The notes under the pieces: model-generated
Database searches by the model: none
Told to the model about the DNA's origin: nothing
The model's input: only the letters and a program-made list of their open reading frames with translations
Assembly (NCBI GenBank): GCA_944377745.1
Contig: CALWFV010000016.1
Location: forward strand, 1-64,000
Length of the DNA: 64,000 nucleotides
Direction of reading: 5' to 3'
Source of the DNA: an uncultured Mediterraneibacter sp.
GTDB lineage: Bacteria; Bacillota; Clostridia; Lachnospirales; Lachnospiraceae
Translations under genes and position numbers: made by a program
Part shown: positions 1-7,882 of the stretch, in pieces
Layout: every line of letters starts with the position of its first letter
Numbering within the stretch: the stretch's first letter is position 1

Positions 1-46
1 TAAGTATAGACTATTTTTTCAAAAAAGAGAAGATATTTATAAATGA

Positions 47-53
47 TGTCGAA
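47..53 (+). promoter_or_regulatory. Possible Spo0A box
   Basis: The heptamer TGTCGAA, the 0A-box consensus, lies about 90 bases upstream of the kinase start, with a partial second copy starting at 57. A heptamer is expected several times by chance in a window this size, so only its place before an orphan kinase gene makes it worth listing. No other gene is visible in bases 1-110. Confidence 0.2.
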
Positions 54-143
54 AGATGTCTTGCTGATTTTATTGAACCCCACCCTAGCCCATGCTAGAC
101 TTTATGATGAATGATAACATATTTGAAAGAGAGGAATCATGAC

Positions 144-875
144 ATGCTCAGGAATATAGATATCAATATGATGAATCGTCTGATGGAAGAAAATGAAGAC
201 GCAAAAAATATCATCACGCAGCTTCTGAAAAACTATCATGCCTCTGTCTCCATGATCGCACACGAGATCAGAAATCCGCTCACTCTTGTCTCATCTTCCC
301 TTCAGGTCATGGAAGTACAGCACCCGGAAGTAAAAACCTTTTCCAACTGGAATCAGACCATGGACGACATTCAGTTCATGTGCAGTCTTCTCAATGACCT
401 TACGAACTACAACAACGGTCATTCTCTCCACTACTCTGTATTTCAGATCGAACGTCTGATCCGGAATGTGGCTGTATCCTTTGCACTCTCTCTTGACGCG
501 GAAAACTCAGAGATTGAATTCTCATCTCAGATCATTCCCGGAATGAGTGATTTCACCGGAGATAAGATCAAACTGGAACAAGTAATCCTGAATCTCCTGA
601 GAAATGCAAAGGAAGCAATAACCGGGCGCGGAACCATATTTCTAAAAGCTGAACGGATCGATGACAACATCGTTATCGAATGCCGTGACAGCGGATGCGG
701 TATCCCTGAGGATATTATTGAAAAAATTTTCGAACCTTTTTTCAGTCAAAAGGAAAATGGTACAGGCCTCGGACTTTCTGTTGCCAGACAGATCGTCACG
801 GCACACGGCGGCACCATATCTGCATACTCCTCTCCAGGAAGCGAAACTGTATTTACGGTAACGCTTCCTGTCTGA
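144..875 (+). CDS. Orphan soluble sensor histidine kinase
   Basis: A 243-residue cytoplasmic histidine kinase made only of the catalytic core. The dimerisation/phosphoacceptor segment carries MIAHEIRNPLT with the phospho-His at residue 40. An ATP-binding domain follows with an N box (LNLLRNAKEA), a G1 box (DSGCGIP) and a G2 box (GTGLGLS). There is no membrane segment, PAS domain or adjacent response regulator, so its partner is unknown. Spo0A-phosphorelay kinases of Firmicutes are often orphans, but assignment to sporulation is inference. The start at 144 is chosen because GAGG lies nine bases upstream; an in-frame ATG at 111 would add 11 residues but has no good ribosome site. It is convergent with the rhomboid gene. 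Confidence 0.8.
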   Translation: MLRNIDINMMNRLMEENEDAKNIITQLLKNYHASVSMIAHEIRNPLTLVSSSLQVMEVQHPEVKTFSNWNQTMDDIQFMCSLLNDLTNYNNGHSLHYSVFQIERLIRNVAVSFALSLDAENSEIEFSSQIIPGMSDFTGDKIKLEQVILNLLRNAKEAITGRGTIFLKAERIDDNIVIECRDSGCGIPEDIIEKIFEPFFSQKENGTGLGLSVARQIVTAHGGTISAYSSPGSETVFTVTLPV

Positions 876-876
876 C

Positions 877-907
877 AGGAAGCCGGATTACGCATCTTCC
901 TTTTTTT
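877..907 (+). terminator. Intrinsic terminator after kinase gene
   Basis: Short stem AGGAAG/CTTCCT with a 13-base loop followed by seven T residues, right after the kinase stop and running into the end of the convergent rhomboid gene. Confidence 0.55.
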
Positions 908-1523
908 ATGATCTTTTGAAATATGCAGGATCCTCGCCGGATCTCTTTCTCCGGTAGAGGATCAGAGCCAGGATAAACCCGGAGACAAGTCCTCCTATAT
1001 GTGCCCAGTTATCAACTCCGCGACTTGTCAGTCCGAAATACAGACTTAAGAATACCAGGATCATCATTCCTCTTCCCGACAGTCTCCCGAGTCTGCCGCG
1101 ATTGGCGATAACTACGTAGACAAGAGCCCCCATAAGACCGAATATAGCTCCGGATGCCCCCGCAGAGATAACCTGCTCGTCATGAATGATGTTAAGATAC
1201 ATTGACAGTATATTTCCGGCAATTCCACTGACAAAATATATGACAAGGAATCTTATTTTTCCGATCTCCCGCTCCAGGTTCCATCCAAGAGCTCCCAGCA
1301 TGACCATATTGTTCATAAGATGCTGTATCCCAAAGTGCAGAAAGACAGATGTGATGATCCTGTAATACTGATGCATCTCAATCACCAGTGGTTCATACAT
1401 CGCCCCGTGCTGCAGCATGAAGTAAGCATCCTCTGTCTGTCCGAATACAGACAGGATGAGAAATACAACTGCATTTATAACGATAAGTCCTGTTGTACAG
1501 ACTGCTTCCGGTCTCTTTTTCAA
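906..1523 (-). CDS. Rhomboid family intramembrane serine protease
   Basis: A 205-residue membrane protein of about six transmembrane helices that cleaves substrates inside the bilayer. The rhomboid catalytic dyad is visible: Ser124 in GASGAIFGL and His175 in NWAHIGG. His68 and Asn72 in QHLMNN match the conserved HxxxN of the oxyanion region. Length is typical for a minimal six-helix bacterial rhomboid with no extra domain. The substrate cannot be told from sequence. It lies just downstream of the Tad/Flp genes on the same strand, 57 bases after the DUF6382 stop, and may be co-transcribed. Rhomboids process secreted or membrane partners in other bacteria, so a role on pilus-associated proteins is possible but unproven. 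Confidence 0.93.
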   Translation of the reverse strand: MKKRPEAVCTTGLIVINAVVFLILSVFGQTEDAYFMLQHGAMYEPLVIEMHQYYRIITSVFLHFGIQHLMNNMVMLGALGWNLEREIGKIRFLVIYFVSGIAGNILSMYLNIIHDEQVISAGASGAIFGLMGALVYVVIANRGRLGRLSGRGMMILVFLSLYFGLTSRGVDNWAHIGGLVSGFILALILYRRKRSGEDPAYFKRS

Positions 1524-1580
1524 TATCGATGCCTCTCTTCCGATACAGTTTTCGTGACTTTCCGTCGCCGTTACGTTAAA

Positions 1581-2387
1581 TTATATCTTTCCTGTATCGT
1601 CCTGTCCATCAATTTCTGTAATCAAATCCTGCCAGTTTCCCCATCGCCCTGTCCGGATCTTTCCGATCACCTTCTGTACCGGCCCGTATCGTTTCTTTTC
1701 CTCCATGGCGTAAGCGGCGTCGGATCTGACTTCATATACATTTTCTCCGAAACCTGCGTCCTCCTCTTCCTCCACAGTAAAAATACTGTCAGAGGAAAAG
1801 CTGTTTTCCTCCTTTTTTCTTTCCTCTTCTCTTTCTCTCTCTCCACTCAGATACTCCTCCAATATTTTTTCCAGGTCGTAATCTTCCTGCAGCGTTGCCT
1901 TATGAAGCATATATGCCAGGTAAATTCCTTCCATATCTCTGTAATCCAGCTTTCTCACAAAAAATTCTGTCATCTCGTGGAAAGCCTGGTACGGATTTTT
2001 TTTCAATGCGGGGATATAGCAGAAACTGTATGTGCCGTCATTCTCCCAGATGCAGGAAGGATCCAGACAGAGTTTTTCCGGATTCAGCATATAATCTTTC
2101 AGGTTTTCCACAACCTTCATGAACTGGCCTGTAAAATTCATGATGGAATCCCTCTCCATGGCCTCCTTCTCAAATTTTTTCTCCATGGATACTCCTCCGC
2201 CTGTATAAAAGGTATACCTGCTTTCCCCGTCCCTTCCGATTCCTGTCACCTTCATGATCCCGGGAATCTCATTATTTTCAAGCATCCTCATCTGATAATC
2301 TTCCTCATAGGGAACAGAAACATCGATATGAATACGGGAGTGATCCCACTCGTTTTCAAATCTGATTTCAGTTTTTATTTCTTCCAT
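1581..2387 (-). CDS. DUF6382 domain-containing protein of the Flp/Tad locus
   Basis: A 268-residue soluble, acidic protein. The N-terminal 170 residues or so resemble DUF6382, a domain of unknown function recurrent in clostridial Flp pilus loci. There it is commonly joined to a C-terminal FHA phosphothreonine-reading domain. No FHA motif is visible here; the C-terminus is a charged Glu/Arg/Lys stretch (around residues 183-215) and a short basic tail, so the protein looks like a version without the FHA module. The gene overlaps the upstream small TadE gene by 13 bases and is the last gene of the Tad cluster. The function is unknown; a cytoplasmic regulatory part in pilus assembly is inferred from context only. 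Confidence 0.65.
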   Translation of the reverse strand: MEEIKTEIRFENEWDHSRIHIDVSVPYEEDYQMRMLENNEIPGIMKVTGIGRDGESRYTFYTGGGVSMEKKFEKEAMERDSIMNFTGQFMKVVENLKDYMLNPEKLCLDPSCIWENDGTYSFCYIPALKKNPYQAFHEMTEFFVRKLDYRDMEGIYLAYMLHKATLQEDYDLEKILEEYLSGEREREEERKKEENSFSSDSIFTVEEEEDAGFGENVYEVRSDAAYAMEEKKRYGPVQKVIGKIRTGRWGNWQDLITEIDGQDDTGKI

Positions 2388-2761
2388 CTAATCATCTCCT
2401 CCGGTCTTGCCGTCACTACCGTCTGACACACACTCATGCTCATCCCTCCCCTTTCTGCTCTGGCTTCTACCGTAACCTCTCCGTCTCCTTCCGATACAGA
2501 AACACTCACATCCGTCATACGAATCAATTTTCCTTTTATCCTCTCCATAAAAAATCTTTCCAGATCCGTTTCTTCTGTTTCTTTCAGACGTGCTCTCTGC
2601 GCTCCCAGAACCGCTGTTTCACATGCCGCGCCGTTCAGTATCACTTTGTCATGGAAAAAGAATACTGTATTTATAACAAGAACGAACAGAAGCAGGAACA
2701 GGGGCATGATATAAGCCATCTCTACAACTGTGCTCCCTCTGATTTCTTTCCTTCCTCTCAT
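2375..2761 (-). CDS. Small TadE-like pseudopilin
   Basis: A 128-residue TadE-family minor pilin. The N-terminus has a short basic leader ending at Gly9, then STVVE with Glu at +5 after the predicted prepilin cleavage site, followed by one hydrophobic helix (residues 15-35) and a soluble exported domain of about 90 residues. This is the arrangement cut by the prepilin peptidase encoded just upstream. Its ATG overlaps the TGA of that peptidase gene (ATGA), a sign of translational coupling. A longer reading frame runs further upstream through the peptidase gene, but the start at 2761 places the pilin signal correctly. The role is presumably in initiating or capping the Flp fibre. Confidence 0.75.
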   Translation of the reverse strand: MRGRKEIRGSTVVEMAYIMPLFLLLFVLVINTVFFFHDKVILNGAACETAVLGAQRARLKETEETDLERFFMERIKGKLIRMTDVSVSVSEGDGEVTVEARAERGGMSMSVCQTVVTARPEEMIRWKK

Positions 2762-3234
2762 CCGTAACCTCCGATCAGCACGCCGATAAGATACGCGACA
2801 GCAAGAAACGGAACAAAAGGAAAAGAAGATTTCCTCGTATAACGCTTTCGCGACAGCATAATGCCGGAAAATACCGCTGCCAGAAAAAAGGATGCTGCCA
2901 GCATTGACAGCAGATCCCATATACCAAGAAATATTCCTGTTATTGTGATCAGTATGCTGTCCCCATATCCAAATGCTTCCTCTGTCACCCTGCTCACAAT
3001 CACAAAGAGCCCTCCTGAGGCACCTCCTGCGATCACCAGCGCTGCGGGAATATTTCCAACTGCGATCCGACCGGCAACTGCCAGAGGAAATCCTGACAGC
3101 AGGATTCCCAGATGCAGTTTTCTTGTCCGAATATCCATAATCGTCAATACCAGAAGATATCCGGCAAATAGCAGCCGAAACAAAATTCCGGCATTCTCCG
3201 TAATCCATGCTCTGAGTATTTCTAGCCCGCACAT
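2758..3234 (-). CDS. Prepilin peptidase, A24 family (TadV/CpaA type)
   Basis: A 158-residue polytopic membrane aspartyl protease that removes leader peptides from Flp and TadE-type prepilins. The two catalytic aspartates are visible: one in IMDIRTRK and one in FGYGDS (residues 34 and 92 from this start). The protein lacks the N-terminal methyltransferase domain of PilD-type enzymes, as expected for the TadV/CpaA group. The start at 3234 is preferred because AGGAGG lies nine bases upstream; starts at 3243 and 3255 are possible. It overlaps the upstream large TadE gene by 13 bases and the downstream small TadE gene by four, in a tightly coupled operon. Confidence 0.88.
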   Translation of the reverse strand: MCGLEILRAWITENAGILFRLLFAGYLLVLTIMDIRTRKLHLGILLSGFPLAVAGRIAVGNIPAALVIAGGASGGLFVIVSRVTEEAFGYGDSILITITGIFLGIWDLLSMLAASFFLAAVFSGIMLSRKRYTRKSSFPFVPFLAVAYLIGVLIGGYG

Positions 3235-4019
3235 TTTGAACATCCTCCTCTCCATCCGGTCTCAGACTTCTCGATCGCTCGGATCGTCCTCTTCAGTCCA
3301 CTGCAGTTCAGTGAATTGTGATATCGGTTTCCATGATCCGTGATATATACACCTGCCATGGGCAGTCCATAAACGCATTTCTCACATCTGTAGTACTTTC
3401 CTCCGCTTTCATTTCTCAGACGCTCTGCTTCCGTAAATGGAACATAACTGACAGATAACTGCAGATAGGGGCACTGATAATCTTCGTGGTAAACCGCTCC
3501 GTGTTCTGTGATATAAACGATCTCTGAACCTTCTTCTCCTGTTTTCTGGTCGTTATATCCTGTCCAGGAGCTCATCTTAAACTCCTCACTTAAACTGACA
3601 GAAGGACTTCCGAACATGGGAACCGGAAGTTTTACTTCATATTCCACCACTATGTTCATCTCGCCTGTCACCGGAGAGACATAGGATTTCCAGCAGCTTA
3701 TCCCCATGCTCCCGTCTTTGATGATACTGTTTTCCAGGCGCTCTTCTCCGAGCAGGTCCACAATATCTGATTTCAGTTTTATACTGTTAAGAACGGATAT
3801 CATCGCCGTCTGTTCCGACGCCTTTTTCGCCGCACTATGTGCCGCTCCGGCAATACTGATCCTTATACTCTGGATCTCGATCATCCAGATCAGGCACAGG
3901 ACAGCAAACAGAAACATCGGTATGGCAAATGACGCCTCGATCGTAACGCTTGCCCTTGTCTCCGGTACAGATGCCCTTTCTTTGTCTGGATTGGGTGTGT
4001 ATTTATTCTTTTTGTGCAT
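3222..4019 (-). CDS. Large TadE-like pseudopilin with C-terminal His/Cys repeats
   Basis: A 265-residue TadE-family protein. After a basic leader, the signature RASVTIEASFAIPMF (residues 23-37) leads into one hydrophobic helix, then an exported domain. The C-terminal third holds two similar units: VYITEHGAVYH (168-178) with Cys183 and CEKC at 212-215, and VYITDHGNRYH (224-234) with Cys239 and CSKC at 260-263. Each unit therefore offers one His and three Cys, spaced like a small zinc site. The first codons sit next to a 29-bp inverted repeat (3953-3981 with 4079-4107). Ribosome binding is weak (AAGGAC about 13 bases before the ATG). The gene lies between the DUF5702 gene and the prepilin peptidase gene. 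Confidence 0.75.
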   Translation of the reverse strand: MHKKNKYTPNPDKERASVPETRASVTIEASFAIPMFLFAVLCLIWMIEIQSIRISIAGAAHSAAKKASEQTAMISVLNSIKLKSDIVDLLGEERLENSIIKDGSMGISCWKSYVSPVTGEMNIVVEYEVKLPVPMFGSPSVSLSEEFKMSSWTGYNDQKTGEEGSEIVYITEHGAVYHEDYQCPYLQLSVSYVPFTEAERLRNESGGKYYRCEKCVYGLPMAGVYITDHGNRYHNSLNCSGLKRTIRAIEKSETGWRGGCSKCAG

Positions 4020-4107
4020 AGCAGCAGTTTTGTCCTTTCTTAAGATTTGAGGGGTTGCAATGAGGAATTGCGTGATGCAGAAAGGGCATCTGCACCGGAG
4101 ACAAGAG
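3953..4107. repeat. 29-bp inverted repeat flanking the tadE 5' end
   Basis: Arms 3953-3981 and 4079-4107 are reverse complements over 29 bases with two mismatches, separated by 97 bases that contain the tadE start codon and upstream region. The arms fall in coding phase: one arm reads ERASVPETR inside TadE, the other would read ERASAPETR on the plus strand. The element could be an invertible segment, a large mRNA hairpin over the tadE ribosome site, or an old inverted duplication. Confidence 0.8.
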
Positions 4108-4112
4108 TCTGT

Positions 4113-5543
4113 TTATTCATAACCAAAATGAATGGGAAACTGATAGGTAAGACTGTCATAGAGAGTGACCGTATTTTCCATTTTTACCCGGGTCACACAA
4201 TGATCTGCACGGAAGTGCTCAAGTTTTTGTTCCAACCTCAGATTTTCTTCTGTTCTGTCGATAGTTCGCATCGTAATATCATCTGTATTCCCGAGAAATA
4301 GAAGCATCCTCAGATAATCTTTATAGTAGATTCCACCCTGGTCATCACTTCCCTCTGGTCCACCGCTCTCTCCCAGTTTAAAAAGGGAGGTCAGTGATGT
4401 CTGCCAGTTCTCTGATGTTTTTACAAGAGCAGCTCTCTTTCCTGAGAGGAGAGCTCTGATATCCGTGACGCTCTCTCCCGCTGCCCATGCTATGATCACC
4501 AGTTGTTTTATCCCTTCGGCAGCCTCCGGAATCAGCAGGAGCGCCGCCACAGTCAGCGCCAGAAGTTCCGCTTCCCCCTGTCTTTCCGTATCTATGAGGA
4601 GAAATGCATAATTGAGCGCCATCCGGATCAAAAATATGCGGAACAGAACAGATTCCAGATTTTCCTCATCTGAGGATTTTCCTGAAAGAATATACTCCAC
4701 CTCATAATCAAGTGACCTGTTCCTCTTGGCATCTTCCTCTTCTTCCGACACTGCGTTTGTATATCGATCCAGCACATACTCATTAAAGAGCAGTCTTTCC
4801 TCTATCCCGCCCATGCCGCTCCTGACCGGAAAGCTTCCTCTCCCGGTCGTCAGACTTCTGTAGGATGCCTGCGTTTCCAGTCGGATCTCTTTCTCAGAGA
4901 CTTCCATCTCCTCAGGAAGGACCACGGACACGATCCCGTACCGCTTTATCTTCTCCAGAAAAGAAAACGGATTTTCTGAAGCGATTTCCGCTCCTTCTGT
5001 TCTTTCGCCTTCCGTACTGTCTCCATCTGCTTCCTGTTCCGCCGTACTTTCCAGCAGACCGCTGATGTCTTCAATCTCATCCACTCTCTCCTCCTGTATT
5101 TCTTCCATCTCCTGCCCCTGTATCTCCTGTTCCTCCCATTCTGTTGTAAGTCCTGTGAATTCTCTGATCATCCCGATCCCATTTGTCTGTTCCATATAGG
5201 TAAGTATCTGTTCCCTGAAAGCCTGTCCGCTGTTATCTGTCAGATATTGGATCTCCGTAATATTATGATCTGTACCTTCCGTCCCGTAATAGTGCATCCT
5301 GCTGATCAGATTTTCTTCTGCAAAGCTCCCGGTCCCATAGCTTCCCTCCAGCCCAAACACATGATACTCTTCCAGAAGTTCTTTCTGATATTCTCCAAAA
5401 ATGGAGTAGACTGCTCTGTCTGTTTCCAGGCGTGCCATGTTTTTGGCTGCCTGGATCATGGAAGCCTGAAGGATTCCGGAAACAAAAGAGATCATAAGCA
5501 CGAATACGATACTCAGAAAGACTGTGATCTCTCCTTTTTTCAT
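4113..5543 (-). CDS. DUF5702-type membrane-anchored Tad locus protein
   Basis: A 476-residue protein with an N-terminal helix directly after MKKGEITVFLS (residues 8-30), a feature of DUF5702 and related TadE/TadG-like proteins that are anchored at the membrane with the bulk exported. An acidic low-complexity stretch (rich in Glu, around residues 135-195) is followed by a predicted helical region with hydrophobic segments near residues 320-360. The start at 5543 is chosen because it follows the pilin stop by one base and has an AT-rich ribosome region; the longer frame to 5579 overlaps the pilin gene. The function is unknown; position between the pilin and TadE genes suggests a structural or assembly part of the pilus. 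Confidence 0.68.
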   Translation of the reverse strand: MKKGEITVFLSIVFVLMISFVSGILQASMIQAAKNMARLETDRAVYSIFGEYQKELLEEYHVFGLEGSYGTGSFAEENLISRMHYYGTEGTDHNITEIQYLTDNSGQAFREQILTYMEQTNGIGMIREFTGLTTEWEEQEIQGQEMEEIQEERVDEIEDISGLLESTAEQEADGDSTEGERTEGAEIASENPFSFLEKIKRYGIVSVVLPEEMEVSEKEIRLETQASYRSLTTGRGSFPVRSGMGGIEERLLFNEYVLDRYTNAVSEEEEDAKRNRSLDYEVEYILSGKSSDEENLESVLFRIFLIRMALNYAFLLIDTERQGEAELLALTVAALLLIPEAAEGIKQLVIIAWAAGESVTDIRALLSGKRAALVKTSENWQTSLTSLFKLGESGGPEGSDDQGGIYYKDYLRMLLFLGNTDDITMRTIDRTEENLRLEQKLEHFRADHCVTRVKMENTVTLYDSLTYQFPIHFGYE

Positions 5544-5544
5544 A

Positions 5545-5766
5545 TCATATCCTCGAACTCTCACTTGTGATCTTCTCAAAGATCGTGTTAATCAGGCTGG
5601 TCAGCTGATTCTTAAAGATTAATAAAAGCGCAATGATAATAACAAGTATCAATACCATCTCGATCACAGTCACACCGGATACGTACCTGTGCCTTATAAG
5701 ATATGACTCACCTCTCCGTATAAGACTGACAATACTGTTTTTTACTCTGACCACTTTTGCTTTCAT
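5545..5766 (-). CDS. Flp1-like type IVb pilin
   Basis: A 73-residue major pilin candidate. A basic leader of about 31 residues ends in Ser-Gly, followed by VTVIEMVLILVIIIALLLIF. The predicted prepilin cleavage after Gly31 puts Glu36 at +5, the classical pilin arrangement, and the mature subunit would be about 42 residues, mostly a single hydrophobic helix, as in Flp pilins. It matches the clostridial Flp1-like family (PF16982 type). The gene lies between tadC and the DUF5702 gene. Unlike many Tad loci, where flp is first and highly expressed, it is internal to the operon here; no separate promoter was seen in the 56-base gap upstream. Confidence 0.82.
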   Translation of the reverse strand: MKAKVVRVKNSIVSLIRRGESYLIRHRYVSGVTVIEMVLILVIIIALLLIFKNQLTSLINTIFEKITSESSRI

Positions 5767-5822
5767 ACTGATGCCCCTTTCTCTCCTTCTACTATTTTAT
5801 TCTCTTCCGCTTAAATTGTTCC

Positions 5823-7076
5823 TCAAAGATTGATTGAAAAGAATGCCGGGACTGTTACGATAATAAACACCACGGCAAGCATAATGAACATAGGTATCAT
5901 CATCTTTGTTCCCGCCTCTTCTCCCAGTTTTTTTGCCATGTTTTTTCTGTCCTCAAATGCCTCCTCCGCCTCTCTTGCCAGAAGATCCGTGATCCCTCTT
6001 GATCCCTTTCTTAAGTTCTGAGAAAGCATGGTCCCGAATTTTCTGTAACAGGATATTCCACACCGAATTCCGTATTTTTCATAACATTCTCCCTCAGATG
6101 CCCCTCCTCGTATTTCGTGCATCGTATAGATCATCTCTTCGTAGGCTGGCCTTTTTCCATATCGCTTTCTTTTCTTCTCGTAATCTCCCGCGATGCAGAA
6201 CCATGCTTTCCGAATGGTCATTCCTGCGCTGATATACAAGTTGAATTTATTGATGATCTGGGGATAGTCCAGCCTCATCTGACGGATCCGGTGCTTCTCC
6301 TCTTCTTTTGCCGACTGCTTTTCCGATACGAAGATCATGGCCGCGCATCCCGCTCCCAGAATCAGGATGCCAAACGCTCTCGTATCCTCCGCATAGTCCC
6401 AGTCTACCTTCTCTCCTCCCACCTGATCGGGAAGTACAAGATATTCTTCTGTTCTGGTAGATTCATCTGATTGAATAAGTTCCTCCTCCAGTTCCTTTCT
6501 CACCCGCTCTGATGAACTCATCACCGGGGGATATACTCTTGCATAAAATTCACAAACTGCCTTCCTGTCTTCATAAAGAAGGGACGCGCTCATCTTTACC
6601 AGGGTGCCGTCCTCTGTGATCTTCTCCGGAACGAGAGTTCCCTGAAGATCCATCACATCATATCGATCCAGTTCCCACGAAACGGAGATTCCGGTATCCG
6701 GAATTTCCTGGATCAGATTCAAATCCGACCGAACCTCATCCATGGTCGTATTCTCCCCCAGAATCAGATCCTCCAGTATTTCAGAAGCCTCCTGAAATAC
6801 AGTATCAAGTTCTTCCTCCGTATATGACTGCTCCGAGACTTCCACACTGAGCTCTTCTTCCTGATCCCCAACTATTGCTCTGAGCTGCTGGGAACTTTCC
6901 CCCTGTCCATGCCGATTTCTTTGAAGTATCTTCTGCCCCGAGTCGTTCGTCTCCATCTCCTTTACGCTGTCCCACCAAAATACTCCGATGAAACATACCA
7001 CAGACACCGCGGCCGCCGCTCCGGCTTTTAAATAAACCGGATTTTTCTTTACTTTTTTCAGAAGCTTCCAGCCCAT
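5823..7076 (-). CDS. tadC: TadC-like platform protein (type II secretion F family)
   Basis: A 417-residue inner-membrane platform component of the Tad pilus machine. The C-terminal half holds the T2SSF fold (from RLDYPQIINKFNLYISAG to EEAGTKMMIPMF) and ends in a transmembrane helix. Unusually, the N-terminus has a membrane helix (about residues 17-35) followed by about 180 acidic, probably exported residues before a second helix near residue 240. Classical TadC lacks so long an N-terminal part. The start at 7076 has AAGGGG 11 bases upstream; an ATG at 7097 would add seven residues. It follows tadB and precedes the pilin gene. Confidence 0.82.
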   Translation of the reverse strand: MGWKLLKKVKKNPVYLKAGAAAAVSVVCFIGVFWWDSVKEMETNDSGQKILQRNRHGQGESSQQLRAIVGDQEEELSVEVSEQSYTEEELDTVFQEASEILEDLILGENTTMDEVRSDLNLIQEIPDTGISVSWELDRYDVMDLQGTLVPEKITEDGTLVKMSASLLYEDRKAVCEFYARVYPPVMSSSERVRKELEEELIQSDESTRTEEYLVLPDQVGGEKVDWDYAEDTRAFGILILGAGCAAMIFVSEKQSAKEEEKHRIRQMRLDYPQIINKFNLYISAGMTIRKAWFCIAGDYEKKRKRYGKRPAYEEMIYTMHEIRGGASEGECYEKYGIRCGISCYRKFGTMLSQNLRKGSRGITDLLAREAEEAFEDRKNMAKKLGEEAGTKMMIPMFIMLAVVFIIVTVPAFFSINL

Positions 7077-7126
7077 GACAGCATCATCCCCTTTCATATT
7101 CTGTCATTTCAAAGTTCCTCACTCTT

Positions 7127-7882
7127 TTATACTTCTATCCTGATCAGCTTTCTTCCAGAGAGATATGCTCCTGTATACAAGATAAGGCATATCGTCATCA
7201 CTGCCGCTCCCGCCGCGTTTCCATACAGTACGTCAAGGAATTCCCCGAATGTCATCTTCATATAAAGTATGATCACAAGCGGAACCGCACACATAATGTC
7301 AAATTCCAGTTTTTTTGAGGCGAGCATAGTCTGGATTTCTTTTTCCGTATCGATCTTCTCACTGATGACACGGACCGCATTTCTGATCATGGAGATACTG
7401 TCTCCTCCGCTTTTTTTCGCCGCGGTAAATACATGAACAAAATTCTCCACATCTTCCTGTTCCGCTCTTTCTGCAAATTCCTCCAGGACCTGTCCAACCG
7501 GTCTGTTCATCTCAATCTGATGCACCATCAGTTCCAGCTCTTTCATGATCCTTTTATCCGGAGGAAACATAGGCGCGATATCCCGCTTTGTCTCTCTTAT
7601 TGCATTTTCTGCGGAATATCCTGCCTTCAGCGCTGCGGAAATCGCCTGGATACAGTCCCTGAACTGGTTTCTGAATTCTGCTTCTTTTGCCGCAGCCCTG
7701 TCTTCCGCCCACTGTTTCATATAGATGATCCAGAGTGGTATCAGGAACAGTGCCGGAAGAGCGGATCCATAGAACAGATAGATTACTGCTCCGTAGAGGA
7801 GGATCCCCTTTGTAATCCCCACAGCATACTCACGCTTTCCGATATCCCGCAGCCAGGAGCTTCCCCTGATCCGCAATCTCAT
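7127..7882 (-). CDS. tadB: TadB-like platform protein (type II secretion F family)
   Basis: A 251-residue membrane protein of the T2SSF family that pairs with TadC to form the platform turned by the TadA ATPase. Helices flank a cytoplasmic four-helix domain visible from FRDCIQAISAALKAGYS to AKKSGGDSISMIRNAVRVIS, the most conserved part of TadB/GspF proteins. Two C-terminal transmembrane segments follow. The annotated start lies 53 bases inside the 3' end of tadA. That is a long overlap, but the frame has no later ATG before the first membrane helix, so the overlap seems real or an alternative GTG/TTG start is used. Confidence 0.85.
   Translation of the reverse strand: MRLRIRGSSWLRDIGKREYAVGITKGILLYGAVIYLFYGSALPALFLIPLWIIYMKQWAEDRAAAKEAEFRNQFRDCIQAISAALKAGYSAENAIRETKRDIAPMFPPDKRIMKELELMVHQIEMNRPVGQVLEEFAERAEQEDVENFVHVFTAAKKSGGDSISMIRNAVRVISEKIDTEKEIQTMLASKKLEFDIMCAVPLVIILYMKMTFGEFLDVLYGNAAGAAVMTICLILYTGAYLSGRKLIRIEV

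Noticed and set aside
1320..2426. Long plus-strand open frame of 368 codons
   Set aside because: It lies antisense to the rhomboid and DUF6382 genes and its translation is rich in Cys, Phe and Ser with no domain; it is a shadow of those genes.
4047..4301. Plus-strand frame starting in the tadE inverted repeat
   Set aside because: Beyond the repeat it runs antisense to the DUF5702 gene and has no coding character. It only mirrors the repeat.
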